From the NCBI GenBank assembly GCA_002049455.2, contig KV919100.1:16961-80960 (forward strand): a stretch of DNA of 64,000 nucleotides, given 5' to 3'. This DNA comes from Porphyra umbilicalis (Eukaryota > Rhodophyta > Bangiophyceae > Bangiales > Bangiaceae). The position numbers were made by a program, and so were the translations under genes. The notes beneath the pieces are model-generated. The model saw only the letters and a program-made list of their open reading frames with translations, did no database searches and was not told the DNA's origin. Shown in pieces: positions 10,399 through 20,859 of this stretch; within the stretch, counting starts at the first letter, position 1; each line of letters starts with the position of its first letter.

Positions 10399-13154
10399 CT
10401 ACCCCCCCAACAGGTCATCCAGTACCGAGGATGCAAAGTCGCCACTCGGCCCGGTCGCCCCGCGGGAGCCCGCAGTCGGGTTGGCGACAACCAGGTCCGT
10501 CGACTGGCCAAACGCCATCAAGTCGGTCGACTGCCCGTGCCCCCCACCAGGTGGTGCTTCGAGCGCCATCAAGTCGGTCGCCGGGCCGTCGCCCATCAAG
10601 TCGGGGGCGCCGCCCCCAAACGAACCAGACGCCACCGCCGACACGCTGCCACCACCCCCCATAAAGTCCCCATCCAGCAAGGACACGAGGCCGGTCGTGA
10701 CGAGCGCCGTCCCAGTCGCCCGCCGCACGCCCGATGCGAGCAACCGCCGCCGGGCGGCCGCGTAATCCATGGGCGGCAGTGGCGCCAGGGCGGCAGCCGC
10801 CACGCCGCTCAGAGGCCCTTCCAACAGCGCGTGGTACTCCACGGCGCGCTGCTGGGTTTCCACGTCCCTGCTGCTCGACAGCGTGGAGGTGGCCTTGCGC
10901 GCAGATTCGACCAGCTCCGGCGCACCCGTCCGTACCGCCAGCTTGACGAGCGCGGTCAGCGCGTGCGACCGCACGCGGCCAATCTCCTCCCCAATCGTGG
11001 CACCGGCGGCCCCCACCACGGCGCCCTCCATCGGACCCCCGCGAAAGGCGCCCTCTCCTTGGCTCCACGTGCTCGCGTACGTCACAGCCGACAGCGCTTG
11101 GCCGACCGCATCGGGTGCGAGACCGACGCCGCCGCTCTGGTCCGTGGCGCCAACCACCAGGTGCCCATGCTCGCCAAGGACGTAGGCAGCGACGCGCTCC
11201 AGCCGCGGCTGCCGCTGTGGCACCCCGCCGCTGTCCCGTTGCAAAGGCGAACTCGGCTGCGATGACGAGTCGCCCGCGTACGAGGAGAGCGCAGCCTCGT
11301 ACAAGGCCCGCGCCGCGTACGCCTGCACGACAGGCGGTTCCGCAGACAAGAAAGCGAGGAAGGTAGACACAACCAGGTCCGACACAAGCATGTCAACGGA
11401 CACCAACACAGACGTCAATGTGTCTACGTGCCACTCGGGGGTCGGGGAATACTGTACAGCCAGTTGTGCCAACTTGGTCGCCGCGTCCGATACCAGCGCA
11501 CCGCTTTCCGTGGAGCCCTCTGTCGCCGATGCCGCCGCGTCGCCGTCCTCGGCCGGCGGCGCCCCGCCGCCCAGCGACCGCACGTAGACAAGTAGCTGCC
11601 CCGCAATTTCCGCAACATTGCTCCGGTCTGCAATGGCAAAAGCGAGCGCCACGGCGCGCGCTTGGATGGATGGATCCTTCTCCTGCACGCACGCCAGAAT
11701 TGTCGCTCGCTGCTGCCGGACCGACTCGGCGCACGCCCCCCCGCGGTTCATGACCGCCGCCATCTCCTGCAGTGCAATGTACCGCACGCTCGTGTCCTTG
11801 TGGGCGAGAAACAGGCCGAGGGCGGTCACCGCCGTCTGCTGCACAGCCTCGGTGGTGTCGAGCGCCAACGCTGTGCGTACCATCTCGTAGAGCACGGAGG
11901 CGCCCGCGAGTTTGGCCGCATCCGTCGACGTGGCGACCTGCACGAGCACGTCCGAGATTGCCCGCAGCTCCTCCTGGCCGGCGCCCCGCCCCAACTCTCG
12001 CAAGGCGGCCAGGGCTTGGACTTGGAGAAACGGGTTGCGCACGCCCCCAGCGGTGGAGCTGTCTGCGTCGGCGTTGACCTGCCCCTTGCCGCCCGAAACC
12101 GCGTCGCGCAAACTTTGCAGGATGCTCGGCAGGCAGGCGGAGCGGAGGCCCGGCAGCGGGGACGGCTCGCCAGAGCGACCGCCATCCTCTGCGTCCTGCT
12201 CCACGAGCGAAACGATCAGGGTGTTGGCGCATAGGTGCACCGCGTCCGAGCGCGTGGCGAGCATATCCGGTAACGCGTCCCAAATGTCAAGCGTCTCGTC
12301 AAGAGGCAGCTTCCGCACCGCTCGCGTCGCTGCCAGCGCCGCCTTCTTCACCAGGTACGGGGAGCGGGCGCGCAGGTGGGAGACGAGCTCGGGGAGGAGG
12401 TCCCGCAGCATCTCGGGGGTGGCGATGTCGCCGAGGACGGTTAGCGCGAGCGCTGTCACTGCCGGGTCTTCCGATACCAAGTCCGCTTTGAGGCCGTTGG
12501 TCATGAGCATGAGGATGGACGCGCGTTCGTCGACGAGCACAGTCAAGCCCAGAACCCCGACGCGCTTGTCCGCAAACTTGGGCGACGCCGCCAGCCGCAG
12601 GCACTCCATGTGCCCAAAGTCAGTCGGGTACCCATTCATATGGAAGAAGAGCAGTTTGGCGACATTGCGTCGACGGAAGGCGGTGTCGCCTTCCTTGAAG
12701 AGGTCACGGATATGGGCAGACTCCTTTTTCACAAGGGCCTTCTCCTCCGCACTCGATGTGCATGCACGGTACGCGGTGATGACCTCTCTGGGACGTCACA
12801 ATGGGTTGGCAAGCAGATATCAGACGGTGAGAAATGAGAACGCGGAGCGGGCAACAGGTAGGCAGGTTAGCATCAGACATAGCAGAACAACGCTGACTGA
12901 GTGGGGCGGCTGTACGACAGCAAAGAAAGGGGTGCACGGTCCCACCTCAAACCAGCACATGGGGCACGCAAAGAAAACGCAAGACACAGCAAATGCATAC
13001 GGCATCTCGCACCACCTCGCGTTGACAATGAGGCGGAACCAATTCAACCGAGGACCTGTGCTACGTACTTGAGGGTGCGGCAGGTATATGTCCGCTTGGC
13101 TTTGGAGAGCGAATCTTTAGCTCGGCTGAACAGCTTCTTTGCCTCCTTCTCCAT
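10399..13154 (-). CDS. AP1G: AP-1 complex subunit gamma (gamma-adaptin), lacking the ear domain
   Basis: Large subunit of the AP-1 clathrin adaptor at the trans-Golgi and endosomes. Exon 1 is 13069-13154, exon 2 10399-12787, and a 281-bp intron (GTACGT...CCCAG) splits codon 29; the product is 824 residues. After splicing, the N terminus reads TLKEVITAYRACTSSAEEKA, matching the usual gamma start. The trunk then follows the family closely: RRRNVAKLLFFHMNGYPTDF, ASPKFADKRVGVLGL, LALTVLGDIATPEM, VKKAALAATRAVRKLP and, at the trunk end, VETQQRAVEYHALLEG. About 135 residues of Gly/Ala-rich hinge follow, with repeated DLM motifs (APDLMGD, STDLMAF) and SVLDDLLGG at the end. The usual ~120-residue C-terminal ear is absent: the frame stops in the hinge and AT-richer DNA follows. 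Alpha, delta and epsilon subunits fit less well. Confidence 0.9.
12788..13068 (-). other. intron of the gamma-adaptin gene
   Basis: The donor GTACGT follows ...ACC CTC AA. The acceptor is GACGTCCCAG just before A GAG GTC. Joining AA and A gives Lys and keeps the adaptin frame. An in-frame TGA four codons upstream of the acceptor shows that splicing is required. Confidence 0.8.
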
Positions 13155-13603
13155 GGTGGACGTACCGCCGTTTACGGGGCAGACGCCGTCAGAGAGTTGA
13201 AGCAAGCAGAATGGCATCAAGCGAACTCGGCTCTCAGCGGGACGCCAGGCAGCACACACCCACGCTCCCACAGCTGACAGCGCCGCTGTGCGAGGTGAGG
13301 TATTGTCTCAATAAATACCATGAGTTCGAGGGGTGCCAAATGTAACTATCGGGGTAGTGGTATGACTCGCCGCATGCTCGGACCCCACACCGTGTGCCAC
13401 GTGTCATGATGGTTACCGGCGTCGGAGACACCCGCAGATTGGCGGGGTCGACGTCGTTGCTGTGTTGCCGTGGCGACGCCACCCACAGGCCTGGCGTCCG
13501 ACTTCCGCAAGGCGGTCTTCAACGGCGTCCTCTCCCCTCCTCGTATTCACTGTAGTACCTTCTTTTGCGCTGTGACTGCACCGGATTTGGCGGGAGGCCC
13601 ACC

Positions 13604-14890
13604 ATGGGCTGTGCGTTCGTGCCCGCGGCTGTCCCTGCTCGGGGCCGCCATGGCCTGACCGCCCGGCAGACGCCGACGGTCCGCCCCCGCCAGGCCTGGG
13701 CGGGCGGCCAGCCGCTGGCTGCTCCAGCGCATGGCGGGCGACTTCAGGCCACGTGCCGCGAGGCGGCGGTCATGGTCGCCACTGCTGACGAGGCGGCGGC
13801 GGCGCCCCAGGCCGTGGCGGCAGCGGCGGCCCGTCTGGCGGTTCCCCCCGCCTCCAAGGACCTGGATTGGGCGACGCTCGGCTTCCAGTTCCGCCCCACC
13901 AACTGCTACGTCCGCCACACGTACCGTGACGGCGCGTGGTCGACGAAGCCCGAGTTGGTTGCCGAGCCGTACATCAAGCTGCACATTGGCGCGACCGCCC
14001 TGCACTATGGCGCCTCTTGCTTTGAGGGCCTCAAGGCGTTCCGCACGGCGGACGGACGGGTCTCCCTCTTCCGGCCAGACGAGAATGCCAAGCGGATGGC
14101 CTCCTCGGCGGCGCGGCTCCTCATTCCAGAGGTGCCCGCGGACCTCTTCCTCTCCGCGTGCAAAGCGGCGGTGCGGGAGAATGTGGAGTTTGTGCCCCCA
14201 TACGGCACGGGGGGCTCTCTGTACGTGCGGCCGCTGCTCTTTGGGTCGGGCCCCAAGATTGGGCTCTCCCCCGCCGACGAGTTTACCTTTCTGGTCCTCG
14301 TCACCCCCGTCGGCGATTACTATGCGGGCGGCCCCGCCCCCGTGACGGCCATCGTCACGACCGACTATGACCGGGCGGCGCCGCGGGGCGTCGGCCATGT
14401 CAAGTGCGCGGGCAACTACGCGGCGGATTTGCTCCCCAATACCCTCGCCAAGCGCGCCGGTTACCCGATCAACCTGTATGTGGACGCGGCCGACCAGCGG
14501 AGCGTGGAGGAGTTTGGCACGAGCAACTTTGTTGGCCTGATTGGCAACACGTACGTGACCCCCGACTCCCCGTCGGTGCTCCCGTCGGTGACCAACAAGA
14601 CGCTCGCGACGCTCGCGGAAGACGCGGGGATGGTCGTGGAGCGGCGGACGGTGGACATTGGGGAGGTTGGGGAGTTTGAGGAGGTGGCCGCCTGCGGCAC
14701 CGCCGTCGTCATTACCGCCGTCACGCGCGTTGTGTACAAGGGGGACGTGATTACGGTCGGGGCGGGGCGGGGGTCGGACCCAGAGGTCGTCGGGCCCCGC
14801 TTTTCGGAGCTGTACAAGCAGGTGCGGGGCATCCAGTATGGGGAGATTGCGGACCCGCACGGCTGGTGCTTTGACGTGTACGACGAGTGA
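13604..14890 (+). CDS. BCAT: branched-chain amino acid aminotransferase, probably plastid-targeted
   Basis: PLP-dependent fold-type IV transaminase that interconverts Leu, Ile and Val with their 2-oxo acids, as the last step of synthesis or the first of breakdown. The ATG at 13604 sits in a good context (CCCACCATGG) and gives 428 residues in one exon. The first ~75 residues are rich in Ala, Arg, Pro and Thr with almost no acids, fitting a transit peptide. The catalytic domain follows: YGASCFEGLKAFR (~136-147), an arginine-containing substrate stretch SLYVRPLLFGSG, and HVKCAGNYAADLLP with the PLP-forming Lys at ~267. EEFGTSNF (~302-309) carries the Glu that contacts the pyridine nitrogen, and the C terminus reads GIQYGEIADPHGW. 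The length is normal for plant and algal BCATs plus leader. It shows no frame break, unlike several neighbours. Plastid rather than mitochondrial targeting is inferred. Confidence 0.93.
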   Translation: MGCAFVPAAVPARGRHGLTARQTPTVRPRQAWAGGQPLAAPAHGGRLQATCREAAVMVATADEAAAAPQAVAAAAARLAVPPASKDLDWATLGFQFRPTNCYVRHTYRDGAWSTKPELVAEPYIKLHIGATALHYGASCFEGLKAFRTADGRVSLFRPDENAKRMASSAARLLIPEVPADLFLSACKAAVRENVEFVPPYGTGGSLYVRPLLFGSGPKIGLSPADEFTFLVLVTPVGDYYAGGPAPVTAIVTTDYDRAAPRGVGHVKCAGNYAADLLPNTLAKRAGYPINLYVDAADQRSVEEFGTSNFVGLIGNTYVTPDSPSVLPSVTNKTLATLAEDAGMVVERRTVDIGEVGEFEEVAACGTAVVITAVTRVVYKGDVITVGAGRGSDPEVVGPRFSELYKQVRGIQYGEIADPHGWCFDVYDE

Positions 14891-15220
14891 GGTGGGGTGT
14901 GGTCTTCATTGTTGTGTATCAAGGTGAGCACCCGCCGCCGCCGTGGGCTCGACCACGGTGGCGCCGACCCGCAGTGTGAGTGTCGGGTCTGGTAAAGCAA
15001 GTCTGGTCTCTTCGTCCTACTCCCCCGGCCACCCGGGCTCACAGCTATGTACCCTCCAGGCGCTGCTCGCCCTATCGCCGGTCTCCCCCGTGCGTGCACC
15101 CTCGGTGCATGTCCCCCAGTGCGTGCCCCCCGCACGCCCTGGCATGCCACTCAGTGGCCCCATCCCGTGGGCCTCCCGCCCGCTCCCTCACTGGGGCGCC
15201 TCCGCGGTGCTCCCCCGTCA

Positions 15221-15417
15221 CTCGCGCCCGTCTGGGCCGCTCGCGCCCGTCTGGGCCGCTCGCGCCCGTCTGGGCCGCTCGCGCCCGTCTGGGCCGCTCG
15301 CGCCCGTCTGGGCCGCTCGCGCCCGTCTGGGCCGCTCGCGCCCGTCTGGGCCGCTCGCGCCCGTCTGGGCCGCTCGCGCCCGTCCGGGCAGGACGCGCCC
15401 GTCCGGGCCGGACGCGC
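15221..15417. repeat. 19-bp minisatellite, about 10 copies
   Basis: Head-to-tail copies of CTCGCGCCCGTCTGGGCCG. The first eight or so are identical and the last two or three are degenerate (CCGGGCAGGA variants). Because 19 is not a multiple of three, all frames cycle through the same 19-residue peptide, which explains the long open frames there. Confidence 0.95.
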
Positions 15418-15881
15418 CCCCCTCAGCGCCCACGTGGCGCTGCGCCGGGCGCGCCGCCTCATCAACCACCACCCTGGCACCCGCCGGCGCCACGTCACCT
15501 TGGCGCCGGTGCGGCGGCGGCACGTCTGCTTACAGCGGTGCGTCCGCCGACCGCCACGCAACATTCATCGCCGCGCGTGTGGCGACGCGCGCGCTTTTTT
15601 CGCCTCGAGTGCTCTTTGTTTTTGGTGCTTTCGAACCTCCTGAGCCAATTAAGCGGCGATGGCTTGTGCAAGCCGATGCTCGCAGCAGTGTGCCGTACTT
15701 AGAAAGCACTATGAACCACCACACACAACACTCAACTCTCTCGCCATGGTTTTGCAGACCCGCAAATGCGCGAGGCTGCGACCCGTCGCAATGATGGATG
15801 CGTTTGAAGTCCCCTTCATCACAGTCACTGGCCCCCGTACCATGCACGCGCCTGAGTCTGGATGGCGGGATTAATTGCTGT

Positions 15882-15963
15882 CCAATCGCTGAAAGTGAAT
15901 GTTGCAGCAATAGGCTAGTATCGCTCCTTGAGGACATCGGGCAGCCATCGCTTTCAGCGATTG
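15882..15963. repeat. short inverted repeat
   Basis: CCAATCGCTGAAAG at 15882-15895 is repeated as its exact reverse complement at 15950-15963, with weaker similarity extending outward. It could be a small hairpin or the remnant of a miniature element. Confidence 0.6.
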
Positions 15964-16077
15964 GTGCAGACTGTGCCACGGGTGGTCGCTCCAGACCACG
16001 CAAGTATCCATCGCAGACGTGGCGCATACTCTTTCATGTCTTTCAAAAGTCGTACGAATTAAACACCCCTTCAGGAC

Positions 16078-19000
16078 CGTCTCGATTACGTACCACACTA
16101 CTGGGGTGCGCAAAGGGTGTACTGAGGCGTACTGTGGCCTAGAATTTGTACCCAGAAAGTGAAATCAATGCTGGGGTGGCGCGGGCTCCACTGGCCTCTC
16201 ACCAGCCCGTGGAAACGCAGGCTACAAGTGGGCGCCCTCAGTCCTGGTGTTGTCCCCGCCGACGGCGGTGGGATTCGGCGGGATTCCCCATCATGTAGCC
16301 TCGCCGGATCGCTAATGTAGCCTCACCGGGTCGAGAGGGAACTTTCGTGCGTGAGACGATTCAATGCCTCGATGCAAGGCCTGGACGAGACTGGTCACGG
16401 ATCAACTCCGGCGGTTCATCGCTGGATTTCTGGAACGCTGCGCTGCGGTCTACGTGGCCCTCACTGAACCCCCAGTGATACCCCAGGTCAGATCTCACCG
16501 TGACGACGACACCGGCTTGCCAGCCCGGTGCCAGGCGGACGCCTCCTCCGTCAAGTCGATGCGCCCCCCCCGCCCCCGCCTCCCCCCCGCCCTGCCTTAG
16601 TGCCCTTGCCCATTTTTTTTGCCCCCGCCCCGCCCCCGTCCCCCCCGCCCCGCCCCAGCTCATGCGGCAAAGCTGCTCAGCGCCCTTGCCCCTTTGTCGC
16701 GGTCCTGTCAATGACCAAAAGCAACCGTCTTCACAGAAGCACTTTACACGCCCTCCTCCTCGTCCTCACTCTCCCCCTCGTCCTCCTGTGCCCACATACA
16801 CTCTCTACTAACAAACGCATTCACAAAGAAGCGCGTCGCCCTCAGCTCCTCCTCCGTGCTCGGCACGTCAGTGGGCATCACCAACACACCGTGGCGCTCG
16901 CTGAGGTTCTCCCAGTCATACTCCACGGCTAACTATCCCATGACGTCCTCTGCCTTGATCACGTCGAGGCACACCGCGCCACCCTCTGCGACGTCCCACT
17001 GCAGCCGCTCGCACCCGTACTTGTTCAGTACACACTCGGGCAGAGAGACGGCCTTGCCAGCTCGTGTCACGACCAGTCGCTGCCAGCCGCGTGCCCTGGT
17101 GTTCAGCACCACGACTGCCTGCCCGACCCGCAGTACACCGTCTTGTCCCCGGTACCTCAGCCAGTCATACCACGGCGTCCCGTGAAAGGACGGGGCGCAC
17201 CGGACCGTGTACTGCACGCACCCGCGCCTGGGGGAGGAGGGGTTGCCGTAGTACAGGTTGTTACTGCTGCTGAAGGGCGTCGTCTCGTCACATTGCAGCG
17301 CCTCTTCCAGCACGTACAGGCCATGGCTCTGGTCGAGTTCTGCGCTGCGACGCAGCGCGGCCGCCAATCCGATGATCCCGCGGCTCGCGGCCAGGTTTGC
17401 CAACGACCGCTTCTTGGAGTACCTCCGCCTCCTCTGCAGCCGCCTTCTTCGGCGGTTTGGTCGTGGTGCCGTCGAGTCGTATTGGTCCTCGTCGGTCCCC
17501 CCGCCCTCCCCCGCCCCCTCCCCGTCGTCCTCTTTCTCAGTCTCGTCGTCTGCCAGTAGACGGGCAACAGCCTCGTTAATGATGAGCTGCTCCACAAACT
17601 GGCCCCTTTTGCGGTTGGTCAGCCTGTAGGCGGCCTTGACGTGCTTGTGCAGCGCCTCATTGTACGCGCTGTTGCCGTCGTGGAGGCTTCCTCGCAGGCG
17701 AAACTCGTCCAGCAGATGCTCGGAGAAGCGGTGCAGCTTGGTTGTATGTCAGGGTCCAAGTAAGGGATGGAACACGTCGACGACCCATGCGTGCGCCTTC
17801 TCGGCCAAGACGACTGCTTCGGAGTAAATAATCCCCCCCCCTGTGCACTGCGCAGAAAAAAGAGAGTTGGTAACAGCCACCGGCTCACAGACAGCCCCCG
17901 TCAACGCCCGGTGCTCCTCCTCGTTACCTGGAGCCCCTGCCACGCCGACAACACCAAACGGCAAAAAAGGTAGGGCACGTCGGTGTTCGCTGCCCGTCAG
18001 GGTGGCTTGGCGCGTTGCTTCAGTAACAAAATAGCTGTGGTACCAAACTGGCAGTACAAAAAAAGTGACAGTACAGAGAGAGAGAAGGTACGTACTGGCG
18101 AGTAAGCAACTGTATCAGTCACATTGGGAGCGCCACGCATGCATCCTTCCCGCAGACACTCGCCCATCACGTCCAGGATACCATTCCGAGGTCGTCACGT
18201 ACCCAGGGTGGATGTGTGGCACACGTAAGCGGCGCGACGCGTGCTTGAACCGCAGGTTCATGCCGCGCTCCGTGTTGGTGACCGTGTCTAACCGCGCCTG
18301 GTTGCCGTCGTTGGCGGCACTGCGGAGGTAGACGGGCACCTGGTTGGCAACTTTCCTATTGATGCCAGTATCCATGACCTGTGGCTCACAGTATACGCAG
18401 CGACACGATGCCAGCCAGACATCAAGCCACGCACCCACCAGTGCCATACGATGTGGTAAGTTACTGAACGGTCGCAACGAGCAACACTCCCTCGGTGCTC
18501 TCTCTCTGGTGTAGCAAGCAAGCCAGCAAGCCAAAAAGAAATACGTACGTGGAGGCGGTCAAAGCCAGGCAAGCGATAGAGCATCCGGGGACCACTGCCG
18601 AGTCCAGCCCAGGCGGCCATCGCCGGAACCACGCTGTTCAAGCTGTGCTCCAGTTCCACCTCAGTCCGTCTCGCGGCCGCACCCCGAAAGTCACCCATGG
18701 TGGCATTGTCCAGTTGTGCCCCTACGGTCTCTTCCACATCCCTGCTGGGGGCCTTGCCACCTTCCGCGGAGCACGAGTCGGCCCGTCCAGCCATACAGGG
18801 AGTACATGGGAAGAGGCAGCCTGTAGCCTTGAGGCACATGACCGCCCTCTCCTCTGGTTGATCGCACACGTACAGAAGAGGACGCGGTGACACGCGCATC
18901 TGTCCCCCGCCAGGAAGATCCAGCCACACACCCCGGTTACTGGCCAGCATAGACCGTCGGAACAAGACGTGCAGGATGCGCTGCAGGAGCTCAGAGCGGA

Positions 19001-20858
19001 CCTCGCTGCCCTTCCGCGTCTCCAGGAACTTGGCCTCCACCTGGGGTATGAACGCCAGCGTGACCCACCGCACCTGCTCAGTGTTGATATTGACAACCCG
19101 CATGCGCAGCGGGTACGCCGATACGGCGCCGCTGCTGCTGAGTACGGTGACGTCCGAGTAGAGATGCATCCCCAGTACGCGCGTGCCCCGCTGCATCGTG
19201 CCCTCAACGTGGGCGCGCTGCTCCCGGTACATCTCACCGTCCCAGGCCCCCCGGAGTAGAATCGATTGGGGGGTTCCGTCCGTACTTGCGGTGTCCATCC
19301 CGGACGACGGCGATGGCGGGTTCACCGCGGGGTTCTCCTCATCCTCTCCCCAGCACAGGTCCCCCAGCTCCACCCCCATAACCTCCTCCTGCACAACATC
19401 AATCGCGTCGCGAAAAAACACCGGGTACTGGCGACCGTCAATGTTCATGACGACCTTCTTCCAATCGAGGGGGGCGATGAGGGCACGCTTAAAGCGCCGC
19501 ACTGCGGCCACGAATCGGTTGGCGCTCTTGAACGTGTCGGTGAACGGCTTCTTACTTGCGCCAGTACCCGCCTCGAGCGTCTTGGTGTACCCGCAGAGCC
19601 GCCGCAGCTCTTTTTGGGACATGCCGCCGCCTGCAAGAGAGGTGCAGGCAAACGTGAAGACAGGCCACAGGTCGTCCTGCAACCACGGAGAGCTCCTGTC
19701 CCCCGTGCCCTTGCCCTCATACGGCGGGAACGCCGTGGTGGCTCTCCTGGCGTCCCCAAAACGCTCATAAAAGTCAAACACATCCTCGCACAATTCTCTG
19801 TCTGGGTCACCACCCGTCGGACTCCCTCCTGGACCGGGTTCCCCCGCAGCCGTCCCACCGCCAGTCGCCCCCCCGCCACGCCTTGGCGCACTATCGGACC
19901 CCGACTCCTCGTCGTCCCCGACTGATCCATCCGGCTGGCTCGGTCCTCCGCGGCCCCTCCGAGAGCGTCGGTGCCTCCATTGTTGATGGTTCTGCGCAAC
20001 AGCACGGCGGGACCTCCTGGCGCTCTCCGACGGCGCCCCTCGCCGGGCGCGGCCCCTACGAGGCTGCGATGGCGGGGGGGCTGTCATCGTCCGGGCAAGC
20101 TCCAAAAAAACCTGTGACTCGAGCCCTAGCACATGCCGAACACCAGCATCTCTAGGGACAGGGCTACTGCCAGCGACCTCCCCAGTACCAGGCACCTCCC
20201 CAGTACTGTCAATGGAGTCATCGGACTCAATGCAAACGGTGCAGACGTGCCCGGCGGCGGGCTGCTCTGTAGGCTCCTGGGCTCCATGCATGTGACTCGC
20301 GTGCGAACGCTCGCCCTAAACCGAAGCGAGTGTACGACCGCACCCACGACGGCACGGAGTACCCATCGCTACGCTACCACGCAAGCGAACGCCGGCCACA
20401 AGGGAGGAGCACCGTGAGCAGGGGAACGGAGGAGTGCAGGCTACCGGCTGGAGGATCAATGCGGACGGTGGACGGGGGGCACGGTCACGGGATCAGTCCA
20501 TACCGACAGACGCGGAAGCGGGCACGAACGAATTCAATGTACAATATTTGAAGTAACACCCCGAATTGAGGTAGCCCCCCCAGTCTTGTACGGAAACTCG
20601 TATCAGTCTGTGACCGGAGATACCGCATCTCAAGATTTGTGGTCCTGAGCCGTCCGTTGCGGGCCTGGCTGGACCTTCATTTTTTCGCACCGTGAGGGCT
20701 GGTGGCCTGTCAGTAGTCTTTCTCCGTACTTGCTTTGCATTGGGAATGGCTCCGAGCGATCCTACACTGCCCGAGTGCTGACCAGCGACTGACAATCAGC
20801 TTCCAGTGGCGAGTACTGATTGGTGCTGCGACTGTGTTGGGCGTGCGGCGTCTCGCGG
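16078..20858 (-). mobile_element. DNA transposon, copy A (4.8 kb; truncated by an assembly gap)
   Basis: About 97% or more identical by eye to 35228-40042, in the same orientation. Similarity starts abruptly at CGTCTCGATTACG on the left in both copies. On the right it ends at GCGTCTCGCGG, immediately before the undetermined base at 20859, so the true right end of this copy may be missing. I could not identify matching terminal inverted repeats or a target duplication. The coding part is described as a separate pseudogene. Confidence 0.85.
16744..20366 (-). pseudogene. transposase-like gene of copy A (Plavaka/CACTA-like), with three nonsense codons
   Basis: Comparing both copies gives a three-exon model: 18549-20366, 18203-18486 and 16744-17989, with introns of 62 and 213 bp. 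The total is 3348 nt, exactly 1116 codons, and phase holds at both junctions. Exon 1 has a basic, Ser/Arg-rich N terminus. It is followed by HLYSDVTVLSSSGAVSAYPL (likely first catalytic Asp), then FLETRKG and a Cys pair (FPCTPC). Exon 2 includes DTGINRKVANQVPVYLRSA. Exon 3 starts EHRRALPFLPFGVVGVAGA and carries TTKLHRFSVHLLDEFRLRG and an acidic C terminus. This order resembles Plavaka-type transposases of the CACTA superfamily; I cannot confirm that by search. Copy A is broken by TAG at 20316-20318, TGA at 17749-17751 and TAG at 16933-16935, where copy B has sense codons. Confidence 0.65.
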
Positions 20859-20859
20859 N
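20859..20859. other. assembly gap (single undetermined base)
   Basis: The only N in the window. Copy A of the transposon ends immediately to its left. The first copy of the ankyrin region begins immediately to its right with the same bases found at 24300. It is best read as a contig join. Confidence 0.95.

Larger units (their letters stand above)
14891..16077. other. intergenic region with minisatellite and small inverted repeat
   Basis: After the aminotransferase stop there is no convincing gene. The region holds the 19-bp array at 15221-15417 and a short inverted repeat at 15882-15963. The array gives long artefactual open frames on both strands. Confidence 0.6.

Noticed and set aside
15221..15417. 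Possible CRISPR array (regular repeats)
   Set aside because: The repeats are directly adjacent with no spacers, and the genome is eukaryotic.
15047..15794. Open frames through the 19-bp array encoding repeated LGRSRPSGPLAPVWAARAR
   Set aside because: The 19-bp unit shifts frame each copy, so every frame stays open with the same peptide; there is no sign of selection on one frame.
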